Positions 1 to 9,136 of a stretch of DNA of 64,000 nt are shown piece after piece. The stretch is taken from positions 90,405 to 154,404 of the forward strand of contig CAJOIT010000002.1 of NCBI GenBank assembly GCA_905234755.1, read 5' to 3'. Position numbers and translations under genes: made by a program. The notes under the pieces were generated by a model. That model searched no databases. It saw only the letters and a list, made by a program, of their open reading frames with translations, and was not told the origin of the DNA. This DNA comes from an uncultured Bacteroidales bacterium. Its GTDB lineage: Bacteria > Bacteroidota > Bacteroidia > Bacteroidales > ML635J-15. Position 1 is the first letter of the stretch. Each line of letters starts with the position of its first letter.

Positions 1-1005
1 CAGGAAAACATTGACGCCCAACGACATTGCCGTATGCCGTGCGAGTATAAGGTAAAGCAACCAGCCAAACATTCCCGCAAGTCCGCAGAAAATGTAGTTT
101 TTCCTCGGCACACCGAAAAGCACAGAAAACGCCAATGTACCAGCAAATGCCGATATAAGCTGTACTGCCATTCCAGATGTACCACTGTCGGCTGCAAGTT
201 CTTGAAGCTCCTTCATTTGCCCCGATATTCCAGCATCGACCATAAACGAAACGGCAACACCAATTGCAATGCATAGGAAGGTCAGCATGGCATCGAGCAA
301 CCGCGTCACACCTGCTATATAGTCCTCGTTTGCAATGTCGCGGATACCATTTGTGAACGGCACTCCAGGAATCAATGGTATTATGGCTCCGATTATCATG
401 TTGCTAAGGTGAGTGCCAAGCCCCATTGCAAACATTGCCATGCAAAGCAGAGAAGCAATCAGTCCTCCTACGAAATTGCCCATAATCCTCGACATGTACC
501 TGAATCCCACAAAAAGCATAAATGCCCACAACAACATCCCAGCGATAAACGCGGCTATGCAGTCGTAGAATCCGCCACCAAAAACTATGCAAAACGCAGC
601 ACTGCCAACGGCAGATGCAGCAATCTGCTCAATCGCGGGCTTGGATTTCATCTTGCGGATAAGCTTGAGACGGCGCTCCAACTCGTCAACATCGCACTTG
701 TTTGCCTCGACATCGCGCGAAAGTTGCTTTACCTCAACGACCTTTTCGAGACAAGTTCCCTGTATGGGTATGTATTTGGTACGCGCGTAGTTGCGTTCTG
801 TAGCCATTATGCCATTGCTGAGCACGAAGAAATTTTCGTCATCGATGCCGAAATGCCTTGCAATGCGCGTCATGGTCTCCTCGACATTTGAAATTTCGTC
901 GCCATTTTCGAGAAGAATAGAACCAGCATCGTATGCCAAGTCCATGATGCGCCTTCTCTCAGAAGCCGTCAACTCATCACTCTTGCAAGATTTCGTATCT
1001 TCCAT
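1..1005 (-). CDS. ThrE-type threonine/serine exporter family protein (3' end outside window)
   Basis: Translating the minus strand from the ATG at 1003-1005 gives an open frame of 335 codons that runs off the left edge, so the C-terminus is missing. The first ~130 residues are soluble and contain conserved-looking segments such as DLAYDAGSILLENGDEISNVE. Hydrophobic helices rich in Gly and Ala follow. This is the layout of the DUF1212/YjjP domain, followed after residue ~270 by a second hydrophobic block resembling the YjjB half. Family members export threonine, serine or short organic acids across the inner membrane. The start codon lies 2 nt beyond the stop of the upstream thioesterase gene, so the two are probably co-transcribed. 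Family assignment is by recognition; the substrate is not deducible. Confidence 0.75.
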   Translation of the reverse strand, partial: MEDTKSCKSDELTASERRRIMDLAYDAGSILLENGDEISNVEETMTRIARHFGIDDENFFVLSNGIMATERNYARTKYIPIQGTCLEKVVEVKQLSRDVEANKCDVDELERRLKLIRKMKSKPAIEQIAASAVGSAAFCIVFGGGFYDCIAAFIAGMLLWAFMLFVGFRYMSRIMGNFVGGLIASLLCMAMFAMGLGTHLSNMIIGAIIPLIPGVPFTNGIRDIANEDYIAGVTRLLDAMLTFLCIAIGVAVSFMVDAGISGQMKELQELAADSGTSGMAVQLISAFAGTLAFSVLFGVPRKNYIFCGLAGMFGWLLYLILARHTAMSLGVNVFL

Positions 1006-1007
1006 AA

Positions 1008-1415
1008 CTACTCTTTCTCAATACTTTCGCTAAGAACCTTGTACAATTCCGGCAGTCGCTTCGAAATAGCCACAGGACGATTGTTTTCGATGAAACAATG
1101 CGTACTTTGAGCTGTGCATACAATTCGACTAGCAACACGCATTATGTAGGAAATTTCAAACTTTATCTCGCTGAACTTTCCCAACGACACCTCAATCTCA
1201 ATAACATCCTTGAAAGTTGACGGACTTTTGTAGTTGCATGTCACCGAAACTACGGGAGAGAATACACCTTCCGCCTCTACCTTGTCGAAACCATAACCAA
1301 GCTGGTCGAGCCAGTCGATTCGTGCCTCCTCCATGAAGCGCACATAGTTGGAATGATGCGTAACACCCATTTTGTCACACTCATAATACTTGACTTCGTG
1401 CCTGTATGTATGCAT
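1008..1415 (-). CDS. Acyl-CoA thioesterase, YbgC/FadM-like hotdog-fold family
   Basis: A 135-residue protein starting at the ATG at 1413-1415 (MHTYRHEVKYYECDKMG). A longer in-frame extension to 1559 exists, but it would cross the -7 promoter box and the divergent promoter region, so it was not used. The N-terminal pattern with YYECDKMGVTHHSNYVRFMEEAR matches the active-site strand and helix of 4-hydroxybenzoyl-CoA thioesterase-like proteins, where Asp (here D17) is catalytic. Single hotdog domain of typical length. It would hydrolyse acyl-CoA thioesters in the cytoplasm. It is followed after 2 nt by the ThrE-type exporter and faces the CobW gene across a divergent promoter region. Confidence 0.85.
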   Translation of the reverse strand: MHTYRHEVKYYECDKMGVTHHSNYVRFMEEARIDWLDQLGYGFDKVEAEGVFSPVVSVTCNYKSPSTFKDVIEIEVSLGKFSEIKFEISYIMRVASRIVCTAQSTHCFIENNRPVAISKRLPELYKVLSESIEKE

Positions 1416-1438
1416 AAACAATGATTTAAAAATCGGCG

Positions 1439-1509
1439 CAAAGATAAAGCAAAATGATTTACGAATTACGATTTTAGATTTACGATTTGGGGCATTTTTT
1501 TTAACTTTG
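1439..1509. promoter_or_regulatory. Divergent Bacteroidota-type promoter region
   Basis: CAAAGATA at 1439-1446 is a minus-strand TATCTTTG, placed about 24 nt before the thioesterase ATG. TAACTTTG at 1502-1509 is a plus-strand -7 box 19 nt before the CobW ATG. Both match the TAnnTTTG consensus. No good -33 TTTG is seen at the ideal spacing for either. The AT-rich stretch between them (1454-1490) carries the short word TTTACGATTTTAGATT that recurs elsewhere in the window. Confidence 0.6.
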
Positions 1510-1527
1510 CACAAAAATTCAAAGACA

Positions 1528-2736
1528 ATGAAAAACGACATACCAGTATTATTGCTCACAGGCTACTTGGGTAGCGGAAAAACCACTTTGGTAAACAACA
1601 TACTTTCGAACAAAAAAGGCATTAAGTTCGCAGTGATAGTGAACGACATAGGCGAAGTAAACATCGATGCCGACCTCATCGAAAAAGGCGGAATTGTCGG
1701 ACAAAAAGACGACAGTCTTGTGGCATTGCAAAACGGTTGCATCTGCTGTACTCTGAAAATGGACTTGGTGGAGCAGCTCAGCGAAATCGCAAGTCAGCAC
1801 AAGTTCGACTACATTGTAATAGAAGCAAGCGGTATCTGCGAACCCCAACCAATTGCTCAGACAATATGCTCGATACCAAGTCTCGATGAAAAATACACGC
1901 GAAACGGACTGCCTTACCTCGACTGCATTGTCACAGTTGTGGATGCACTGCGCATGAAAGACGAATTCGGTTGCGGCGAAAGTCTTACAAAAAAGCATAT
2001 TGCCGAAGACGACTTGGAAAACCTTGTAATACAGCAAATTGAGTTCTGCAACATTATACTGCTGAACAAGTCATCGGAAATAAACGAGGTAGAACGCAAC
2101 CGCCTGAAAGAAATAATACGGGCAATACAATCCAAGGCACAAATAATTGAATGCGATTACGGAAACATCGACCTCGATGAAATTATCTATACAGGAAGTT
2201 TCGATTTCGAAAATACTGCGACTTCGGCAACTTGGATACGCGAAATCGAGGACATTCACGAAGAGGACGAGCACGAGCATCACGGTCACCACGAAGAGCA
2301 TGAGCACGAACACCATCATCACGACCATGAACATCATCATCACGACCACGAAGGTGGAGAAACAGAAGAATACAACATTAGCACTTTCGTCTATAAGGCG
2401 CGCCAACCGTTCAACCTAGGTCGCTTCGATGACTTCGTAGCCCGCAAGATGCCCAAGAACATAATAAGATGCAAAGGAATGTGCTATTTCAAGGACGAGT
2501 TCGATGTATGCTACTTGTTTGAACAGGCAGGAAAACAAATCAGTCTGCGCAATGTTGGCCAGTGGTTCGCCACGATGCCCGATGACGAACTCGAAGACTT
2601 TATCCTGCGCAATCCTGCAATTTTGCGCGACTGGGACGACACCTACGGCGACCGTATGCAGAAACTTGTATTCATAGGTCAGAATATGGACAAGGAAAAG
2701 ATCCGCGAAGATTTGGACATGTGTTTGACGAACTAA
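1528..2736 (+). CDS. CobW/P47K-family GTPase, His-rich metallochaperone
   Basis: 402 residues from the ATG at 1528; a longer upstream ORF would cross the promoter box. The P-loop GYLGSGKTT is at residues 12-20, the family metal site GCICC at 70-74, then a Walker-B-like VIEASG and the nucleotide motif LNKSSE (in place of NKxD). Residues ~244-274 form a dense His/Asp/Glu linker, as in zinc-handling COG0523 proteins. The C-terminal CobW_C domain follows (about 285-400). COG0523 GTPases deliver metal, usually Zn or Co, to client enzymes in the cytosol. No Zur box or client gene is visible nearby, so the metal and client are unknown. Confidence 0.88.
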   Translation: MKNDIPVLLLTGYLGSGKTTLVNNILSNKKGIKFAVIVNDIGEVNIDADLIEKGGIVGQKDDSLVALQNGCICCTLKMDLVEQLSEIASQHKFDYIVIEASGICEPQPIAQTICSIPSLDEKYTRNGLPYLDCIVTVVDALRMKDEFGCGESLTKKHIAEDDLENLVIQQIEFCNIILLNKSSEINEVERNRLKEIIRAIQSKAQIIECDYGNIDLDEIIYTGSFDFENTATSATWIREIEDIHEEDEHEHHGHHEEHEHEHHHHDHEHHHHDHEGGETEEYNISTFVYKARQPFNLGRFDDFVARKMPKNIIRCKGMCYFKDEFDVCYLFEQAGKQISLRNVGQWFATMPDDELEDFILRNPAILRDWDDTYGDRMQKLVFIGQNMDKEKIREDLDMCLTN

Positions 2737-2822
2737 TTGATGACATACAATCAAATCATGCATGCTCAAGAACAATCTCACAAGACCTTTTAGGCTAATT
2801 ATTATATAAAATACAATTTTCT

Positions 2823-2854
2823 TTTGCAAATCATGGCGAATTGCATTACATTTG
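2823..2854 (+). promoter_or_regulatory. Promoter of the surface-protein operon
   Basis: TTTG at 2823-2826, exactly 20 nt of spacer, then TACATTTG at 2847-2854. This is a full match to the Bacteroidota sigma-ABfr type promoter. It lies 35 nt upstream of the ATG at 2890. Confidence 0.75.
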
Positions 2855-2889
2855 CCACATAATTTAGATTAAGTATTGTTTTGCATAAG

Positions 2890-5157
2890 ATGAGAAAATT
2901 AATTATATTGTTTATTTTATCCATGTTGTTGGGTAATTATGTTCATGCTTACGATTTTTCCGCTGTATGCAGCACAGGGCAGACATTGTACTATAACATT
3001 ACTTCCAACGTGGAACCTTATACGGTGGAAGTTGTACCAGAAAATGAAAGTCTGCCATACTATACAACCTATCCCACTGGCGACCTCGAAATTCCAGAAA
3101 CGGTTGAGTATAATAGTATAACATATACCGTCACGAGCATTGGTGAGTGGGCATTTTGTCTATGTAGCGAGCTGACAGGCACTTTGACTATTCCAGAATC
3201 AGTTACAAACATTGGGGCTCACGCATTTGAAGTTTGTAGCGGACTGACAGGCGATTTGACTATTCCAGAATCGGTTACAAGCATTGGCGATTATGCTTTT
3301 AGCGAGTGTATCGGACTGACATCGGTATCATTACCCAACTCTGTTGCAAGTATTGGCAATGATGTGTTTTGGGGGTGCAGCGGGTTTACAGAACCAGTCT
3401 ATAATGCCAATAGCTTTGTTTTTTTTCCAAATGGATATACAACAGAATATACAATTCCAGATGGAATACAGAGAATTGAAGGCGGTGCATTTAAAGATTG
3501 CAGCAGTTTGACAAGCATTACAATTCCCGAATTTGTTACATTTATTGGGGATGGAGCATTTTTTGGGTGCAGTGGATTGACATCATTTACAATTCCAAAT
3601 TCTATTACGAGTATTGGATCCTCTGCATTTTATGATTGTAGCGGATTGACTACAGTGAACTTTTATGCACAAAATTGCACATATATGCCACATGCCTGGT
3701 ATAATGCAACATTTACAACCTTGAATATTGGTGAAAGAGTTAAAAATATTCCTGATTATGCATTTAGTGGTTGCACAGGATTGACCGAAATAACAATTCC
3801 TGATTCCGTTGTGTACATTGGCTATGAAACATTTTGCAGCGGACTTATTACAGTTAATTTCAATGCAACAAGTTGTACCACAATGTATCAGCCTTTTACT
3901 ATTTGTGAAGCATTAGCGACATTGAATATTGGCGAAAATGTCACAAATATTCCCGAAATGGCATTTTGGGGAGTCAACATTTCCAATATAAATGCATATT
4001 CATATACCCCGCCAACTATTGATGAGATAGCATTCGAAAATGGGGTTTACTTGACAGCCAACGTCTATACACCTTGTGCTGCTGCCAATAGTTACCGAAA
4101 TTACCAAATATGGGAGCAATTTGCAAATATTCAGGGTGATACAACAGTCAACTTCTCAATTTCAGTTCAAACAGAAAACGAAACTATGGGAAGTGTGACT
4201 GGCGGTGGTAACTATTCGTGCGAAGCAGAAGCAAGCATTACCGCTATGCCAGGTACAGGCTACCGCTTTCTACAATGGAACGACGGCAACACCGACAATC
4301 CACGAACTGTCGTTGTTACTGCCGACAGCACTTTTACCGCTGGTTTTAGGGCAGTTTACACTGTTACCGTACTGTCAAACAACGAAGCATACGGCTCCGT
4401 ATCTGGCGGCGGCACCTACGATGAAGGTTCTGAAGTCGTTGTAACTGCAATTCCAAATCAAGGCTACCGCTTCCTGTCGTGGAACGATGGCAACACTGAA
4501 AATCCGCGTACAATTATAGTTACAAGCGACAGCACGTTTGTGGCGAACTTTGAGCAGATACCGCTATACACGATTACAGTCTTGTCAAACAACGAAGCAT
4601 ACGGCTCAGTTTCTGGCGGAGGAACATACGAGGAAGGAACAGATGTCATCATAATGGCAATGCCAAACGGAGGCTATCTGTTTGATTCGTGGGAAGATGA
4701 TAATGCCGAAAATCCACGAACAATTACTGTTACGAGCGACAGTACTTTCATTGCCGATTTCGTTAAGTGCGAAATAACACAAGCCATCGACACAGTTGTA
4801 AACAATTTCGTCACTGTTGGCGATCACACCTTCTACTCTACTGGTCGCTACTCGTTTGAAATACTGCACGAAAACGATTGCGACACCATTTTCGACATTA
4901 ATCTTACGGTTCTTGCAGAACCTGAACCTTTCGACATAGGACCAAACCCAACCGATAAAATACTCAACATCAATTCCGAAGGCTTCATTTCGTATGTGGA
5001 GTTCTACTCCCCTACCGGGCAGCTTGCTTTACGCAAGGAAGTAAATGGTTATTTCGTGGAATGCGATGTCGAAAGTCTTGTTTCTGGAATTTATATTGTT
5101 AGAATTTACGGCGATGAAAGCAGTCTACCGTCAGTCTATAAGATAGTAAAAGAATAA
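2890..5157 (+). CDS. BspA-type leucine-rich repeat surface protein with InlB-like repeats and T9SS type A tail
   Basis: 755 residues from the ATG at 2890; a TTG at 2881 could extend it by three codons. Order of parts: an Sec signal peptide (~1-21); LRR_5 (BspA/TpLRR) repeats to about residue 385 with recurring words such as LTIPESVTSIGxxAF; three ~60-residue InlB B-like repeats at about 425-485, 492-552 and 562-622 (GSVSGGGTYxEG...FxSWxDGN); a short Cys-containing module; and a type A T9SS sorting domain (~681-755, ending SVYKIVKE). It is expected to cross the outer membrane through T9SS and act as an adhesin or matrix-binding protein. The last ~190 residues closely match those of the next gene. 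Confidence 0.88.
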   Translation: MRKLIILFILSMLLGNYVHAYDFSAVCSTGQTLYYNITSNVEPYTVEVVPENESLPYYTTYPTGDLEIPETVEYNSITYTVTSIGEWAFCLCSELTGTLTIPESVTNIGAHAFEVCSGLTGDLTIPESVTSIGDYAFSECIGLTSVSLPNSVASIGNDVFWGCSGFTEPVYNANSFVFFPNGYTTEYTIPDGIQRIEGGAFKDCSSLTSITIPEFVTFIGDGAFFGCSGLTSFTIPNSITSIGSSAFYDCSGLTTVNFYAQNCTYMPHAWYNATFTTLNIGERVKNIPDYAFSGCTGLTEITIPDSVVYIGYETFCSGLITVNFNATSCTTMYQPFTICEALATLNIGENVTNIPEMAFWGVNISNINAYSYTPPTIDEIAFENGVYLTANVYTPCAAANSYRNYQIWEQFANIQGDTTVNFSISVQTENETMGSVTGGGNYSCEAEASITAMPGTGYRFLQWNDGNTDNPRTVVVTADSTFTAGFRAVYTVTVLSNNEAYGSVSGGGTYDEGSEVVVTAIPNQGYRFLSWNDGNTENPRTIIVTSDSTFVANFEQIPLYTITVLSNNEAYGSVSGGGTYEEGTDVIIMAMPNGGYLFDSWEDDNAENPRTITVTSDSTFIADFVKCEITQAIDTVVNNFVTVGDHTFYSTGRYSFEILHENDCDTIFDINLTVLAEPEPFDIGPNPTDKILNINSEGFISYVEFYSPTGQLALRKEVNGYFVECDVESLVSGIYIVRIYGDESSLPSVYKIVKE

Positions 5158-5194
5158 ATGCTCGTATCAATGCAATAATTCTAAAAAAAATGTT

Positions 5195-5202
5195 TAAGTT
5201 TG
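5195..5202 (+). promoter_or_regulatory. -7 promoter box TAAGTTTG
   Basis: TAAGTTTG lies 23 nt before the ATG at 5226. It supports that ATG over the in-frame one at 5190, which would sit upstream of the box. No clear -33 TTTG. Confidence 0.45.
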
Positions 5203-5225
5203 CAATTGGTAAAAAAAGGTTGAGA

Positions 5226-7982
5226 ATGAAGAAATTTATATTGCTTTCAATAATAATGGTTGCCATTTCTGTGGCGAATTGCAATGTTGGATTTGCACAG
5301 ACCGATAATAACAGGTACGAAATTCGTAGCCATAAGAGTGTTTCTCCTATGGTAAGAAATACCCGAGAAGCCTCTTCCTGTTCTGGGTGGGGGACATTTA
5401 CCAACTTTTCTGCCACCGATATGAATGGGGGAACTCACGATATTCAAAGTTATTTGAACCAAGGAAAGTATGTCGTAATCGAATTCTTCTGTGCGTGGTG
5501 CAGTCCGTGCTGGCAGTATTATCAGGGAGGTACTCTTGAAGAGTTATACAATACATACGGAGATGGCGGTACCGGAGAATTTGTTGTATTGATGGTCGAA
5601 GGTGAACTTACAAATACGGAAGCTCAGATAACAGGTACTACCACATCACAAGATTATGCAGGTATGTCGCAGGGCGACTTTACAAATGGCGGCACGAATC
5701 CTATTCCGATTATTGACGCAACCGAGAATCTTGCAGAAAACGTTTCCTTGTATGAGGGTTCTGTGCCATCTGTCTATCTGTTCTGCCCATCAGGATATGT
5801 CTTCGACGTTTATGACAATGGACAATCAACGGCGAATGATATATACAATTTTGCTACAAGAACTTGCCCCAATGAAGAATCTCTGCCTGATATTGGCATA
5901 GCTAAGCCAGTTGTTGTGCGGATGGGAGAAATAGCTACATTTTCTTCTTGTGTAATAAGTTTGACCGATGTTACATACGCCTGGACATTTGAAGACGGAA
6001 CACCGGAAACATCAACGGATGCTATTGTAGATGTGGTTTGGGATACCCCGGGAATGCACAGAATATCGCTTACGGTTGCCAATGTGAATGGACAAGTGGA
6101 ACATCCCGATTCCGTGTATGTAATAGATTGCTCCTCAGGAATTTCAACGTTTCCGTTTGTAGAGGATTTTGAGAGTGGGCAGGGGTGCTGGATTTTGGAA
6201 AGTGCCAATACTGTAAATGAGATAACTATAGGTGATTATTCCGACGGTATGAACGGGTTGATATTTAGCAGTTTTGAACAAGCCAATAACTATAACCAGT
6301 ATTTCATCTCGCCCGAACTTCACCATACTGGCGAACTTAACTTGTCGTTCAAGTACAAAAAGGACGGAAGCCAAAGCACAGGTGAAAATTTTTATGTAAA
6401 GTATTCAACAACAACATCTGACATTTCCAGTTTTATAACGCTTGGTTCGATGATTACCGCGAATTCTAATAGTTGGGAAACATATACAGGAACCCTTCCG
6501 GCAGATGCAAAATACTTTATGATAAATTATAATACTGATTATCAGTACTATTTGGTTGTTGACGATTTGACTATAGAAAGGGCTGCCTACTGGTCATGCG
6601 ACTTCGAGGGCGATGAAACGTGGACTTTAGGAAACGACCAGCAGGATGGAAATGTGCAGTGGCAGATTTTAACGCCAGAGACTTATCCATCCACACTTAT
6701 CTCCGGCGATAATGCCTACCTAACCCCTTTTGTATTTAATGGCGATACACTGAACATTACACCAGAACACTGGGCTTTGGCGGACTTGATTAGCCAATTG
6801 ACTGATTTTGGAGGACCCGGGCAGGTGGCTGAAAGTTCGTGGATTGAATTCAGCAACATTAATCTGACGGATGCGGAGAACCCACAAATTACATTCCGGC
6901 AAATTTTTAAACAGCTTAACGGCGTAGAAACATCTATAAGAGTTTCGACAGATGGCGGACAAACATGGACTGACCATATTGTAAACGAGGAAGTAGAAGA
7001 CAACACATACGGAGAATATGAAATAAGAACAGGCATTCGTGAGGCAGCTGGAGAAGGAAATGTTAAAATTCGTTTTCTTATTAATTCTGATGCACATGTC
7101 GTGCAAATGGGTTATGGTTGGGAAATAGATGACATTGAAATAAAAGAGGCTCCCGATACTATTATAGCAACTGCAGGAGAAGGCGGAACGATTTCTCCGA
7201 GCGGTAATGTACTGGTAGATGATGGCGATGATGCAGCATTCACAATCACTCCCAACGATGGCTATCGCATTGCAAGCGTAATGGTTGACGAAACCGAAAA
7301 TGTTACCGACCAACTCGTTGATGGCACTTACACATTTGTGGATGTTATAGAAAATCACACGATTGCAGCGACCTTTGAAGAAATCCACACATACACCATT
7401 ATCGTCCTTTCAAGCAACGAAGCATACGGTATGGTTTCTGGCGGTGGAATTTACGAGGAGGGTACTGATGTTGTAATAATGGCAATGCCAAACGGAGGCT
7501 ATTTGTTTGATTCGTGGGAGGATGGCAACTTCGACAATCCGCGTACAATTACGGTTACTAGCGACAGCACTTTCGTTGCCGACTTTGTCAAATGCGAAAT
7601 AACACAAACCATCGATACCACCGTACAAAACTTTGTAACAGTTGGCGACCACACTTTCTATTCTACAGGCAACTACTCGTTTGCCGTGCCATACGAAACA
7701 GCTTGCGACACCATTTTCGACATCAACCTTACCGTGCTTGCCGAACCTGAACCTTTCGACATCGGACCAAACCCAACCTCAAAAACACTAAACATCAATT
7801 CCGAAGGCTTCATTTCGTATGTGGAGTTCTACTCCCCTACCGGGCAGCTTGCTTTACGCAAGGAAGTAAATGGCAATTTCGCCGAATGTGATGTAGAAAG
7901 CCTTGTTTCAGGAATTTATATAATAAGAATCTACGGTGCAGAAAGTAATTTGCCGTCTGTATATAAAGTTGTAAAGGAATAA
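5226..7982 (+). CDS. T9SS type A secreted protein with thioredoxin-like, PKD-like, adhesin-like and InlB-like modules
   Basis: 918 residues. A signal peptide (~1-24, ending GFAQ) is followed by a thioredoxin-like segment with the motif CAWCSPCW around residues 85-95, so a CxxC redox pair is present. A PKD-like Ig-fold follows (~220-300, with DVTYAWTFEDG). Then come two cleaved-adhesin/choice-of-anchor-like segments (~310-450 and ~455-640), two bacterial repeat modules (GGTISPSGNV... and an InlB B-like GMVSGGGIYEEG), and a T9SS type A tail ending SVYKVVKE. The tail and last repeat are paralogous to the preceding gene, with one stretch of perfect DNA identity. A redox domain on a surface-exported multidomain protein is unusual; its role is unknown. 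Confidence 0.82.
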   Translation: MKKFILLSIIMVAISVANCNVGFAQTDNNRYEIRSHKSVSPMVRNTREASSCSGWGTFTNFSATDMNGGTHDIQSYLNQGKYVVIEFFCAWCSPCWQYYQGGTLEELYNTYGDGGTGEFVVLMVEGELTNTEAQITGTTTSQDYAGMSQGDFTNGGTNPIPIIDATENLAENVSLYEGSVPSVYLFCPSGYVFDVYDNGQSTANDIYNFATRTCPNEESLPDIGIAKPVVVRMGEIATFSSCVISLTDVTYAWTFEDGTPETSTDAIVDVVWDTPGMHRISLTVANVNGQVEHPDSVYVIDCSSGISTFPFVEDFESGQGCWILESANTVNEITIGDYSDGMNGLIFSSFEQANNYNQYFISPELHHTGELNLSFKYKKDGSQSTGENFYVKYSTTTSDISSFITLGSMITANSNSWETYTGTLPADAKYFMINYNTDYQYYLVVDDLTIERAAYWSCDFEGDETWTLGNDQQDGNVQWQILTPETYPSTLISGDNAYLTPFVFNGDTLNITPEHWALADLISQLTDFGGPGQVAESSWIEFSNINLTDAENPQITFRQIFKQLNGVETSIRVSTDGGQTWTDHIVNEEVEDNTYGEYEIRTGIREAAGEGNVKIRFLINSDAHVVQMGYGWEIDDIEIKEAPDTIIATAGEGGTISPSGNVLVDDGDDAAFTITPNDGYRIASVMVDETENVTDQLVDGTYTFVDVIENHTIAATFEEIHTYTIIVLSSNEAYGMVSGGGIYEEGTDVVIMAMPNGGYLFDSWEDGNFDNPRTITVTSDSTFVADFVKCEITQTIDTTVQNFVTVGDHTFYSTGNYSFAVPYETACDTIFDINLTVLAEPEPFDIGPNPTSKTLNINSEGFISYVEFYSPTGQLALRKEVNGNFAECDVESLVSGIYIIRIYGAESNLPSVYKVVKE

Positions 7983-7987
7983 AAAAC

Positions 7988-8980
7988 ATGAAAATAAAAA
8001 GTACATATATGAGAACCTGTTTATTGCCATTGTGCACAATAATGTTTGTAATGCTTTTTACCTCATGCCAAAAAGAACCGCTTGAGCTTACCCCTCTGGC
8101 AACATTGAACATAGAACTGGTGAAAAAGTATTCCGCCGAAGGCATAGTAAGCAAAAGTCAGGTTACCGATTTTGAGGCAACCGTTTCTATCGCATACGAG
8201 GACGACACAGTAGTATATGATAGTAGGTTTGTTGCTGTTGACAGTATAGCGGATTACTATATGTACGACTACGGTCGTAGCAATATACTATATGCCGCTA
8301 TGGGTAAGCCTTTCCGCGTGCTGGTTGATGCGACCATCGGCGATATAGCATTTCACGGAGAATCGGAAATCTATATCCTAGAAAACGAACCTTTGACAGC
8401 ATCCATAGATTTGGTTTCCACATTCAATTATGTTGATCTTGGTCTGCCCAGCGGACTAAAATGGGCAAACTGCAACCTCGGTGCAAGCTCACCAGAAAAA
8501 ACAGGCAAATACTACGCTTGGGGCGAAGTCACAGAAAAACAATCATACAACTGGAATACATATAGTTTCTACAAAGATTCGGCTTTGGTAAAATACACCA
8601 GCACAGACGGATTTACCGCCTTGGAATCTGCCGATGATGCAGCAACAGCGATACTTGGCTCGGCATGGAGAATGCCAACAAAGGAAGAATTCGCCGAATT
8701 GTACAACAACTGCACAAAAGAATACACTTCGCAAAATAGCGTGAATGGTTATCGCTTAATAGGACCAAACGGCAATAATATCTTCCTGCCTATGGCTGGA
8801 GGTCGTGATGGCGAAGGCCTTTTGAGCAACGGTGAAAGCGGTTTCTACTGGGTTAACACCTTGTATTCCGATGCCCCCGAATACGCGTGGGGATTTATCC
8901 TTGAACCAGCATCATGCTACGAAACAAGCTATTACAGAATGTTGGGACAGACGATAAGACCAGTGTATAATGGACAATGA
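7988..8980 (+). CDS. FISUMP/DUF1566-like lipoprotein
   Basis: 330 residues. The signal peptide ends in a lipobox (VMLFTSC), predicting a lipid-anchored envelope protein. From about residue 145 it carries the pattern YVDLGLPSGLKWA, ...GKYYAWGE and WRMPTKEEFAEL, typical of the Fibrobacter succinogenes major paralogous domain seen in many Bacteroidales surface proteins. The N-terminal ~125 residues are an unrecognised Ig-like or FimB-like region. It begins 5 nt after the preceding T9SS gene, so it is probably part of the same transcript. Function is not established; surface glycan or adhesin roles are only suggested by context. Confidence 0.75.
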   Translation: MKIKSTYMRTCLLPLCTIMFVMLFTSCQKEPLELTPLATLNIELVKKYSAEGIVSKSQVTDFEATVSIAYEDDTVVYDSRFVAVDSIADYYMYDYGRSNILYAAMGKPFRVLVDATIGDIAFHGESEIYILENEPLTASIDLVSTFNYVDLGLPSGLKWANCNLGASSPEKTGKYYAWGEVTEKQSYNWNTYSFYKDSALVKYTSTDGFTALESADDAATAILGSAWRMPTKEEFAELYNNCTKEYTSQNSVNGYRLIGPNGNNIFLPMAGGRDGEGLLSNGESGFYWVNTLYSDAPEYAWGFILEPASCYETSYYRMLGQTIRPVYNGQ

Positions 8981-9026
8981 ACAATGAACAATGGACAATG
9001 AATAATGGACAATGAATAATGGATAA
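8968..9026. repeat. Degenerate ATAATGGACAATGA tandem repeat
   Basis: About eight imperfect copies of a 7-8 nt word (ATAATGG, ACAATGA) begin inside the last codons of the lipoprotein gene and run into the intergenic space. Similar arrays lie at 11556-11621 and 33678-33780, and a remnant at about 43598-43616. Confidence 0.7.
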
Positions 9027-9027
9027 C

Positions 9028-9057
9028 TGTAAGGTAGTTGCGTGCAACTACCTTACA
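9028..9057. terminator. Strong hairpin, probable terminator of the surface-protein operon
   Basis: A perfect 14-bp stem, TGTAAGGTAGTTGC / GCAACTACCTTACA, with a 2-nt loop. The nearest T-run (CTTTTTTC) starts about 13 nt downstream, so it is not a textbook intrinsic terminator. Confidence 0.55.
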
Positions 9058-9136
9058 CAGAAACCTAAAAACTTTTTTCTTCGCGTATCATAAATTTTAT
9101 TATCTTGCGTTTTTATTTTGAACTCAAGATATTCTT

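Noticed and set aside
34-891. Open frames on the plus strand across the first kilobase
   Set aside because: They are antisense to the ThrE-type exporter, whose minus-strand translation has clear family character; the plus frames have no recognisable domain.
1416-1559. N-terminal extension of the thioesterase to 1559
   Set aside because: It would read through the divergent promoter region and the start of the CobW gene; family proteins begin at about MHTYRHEV.
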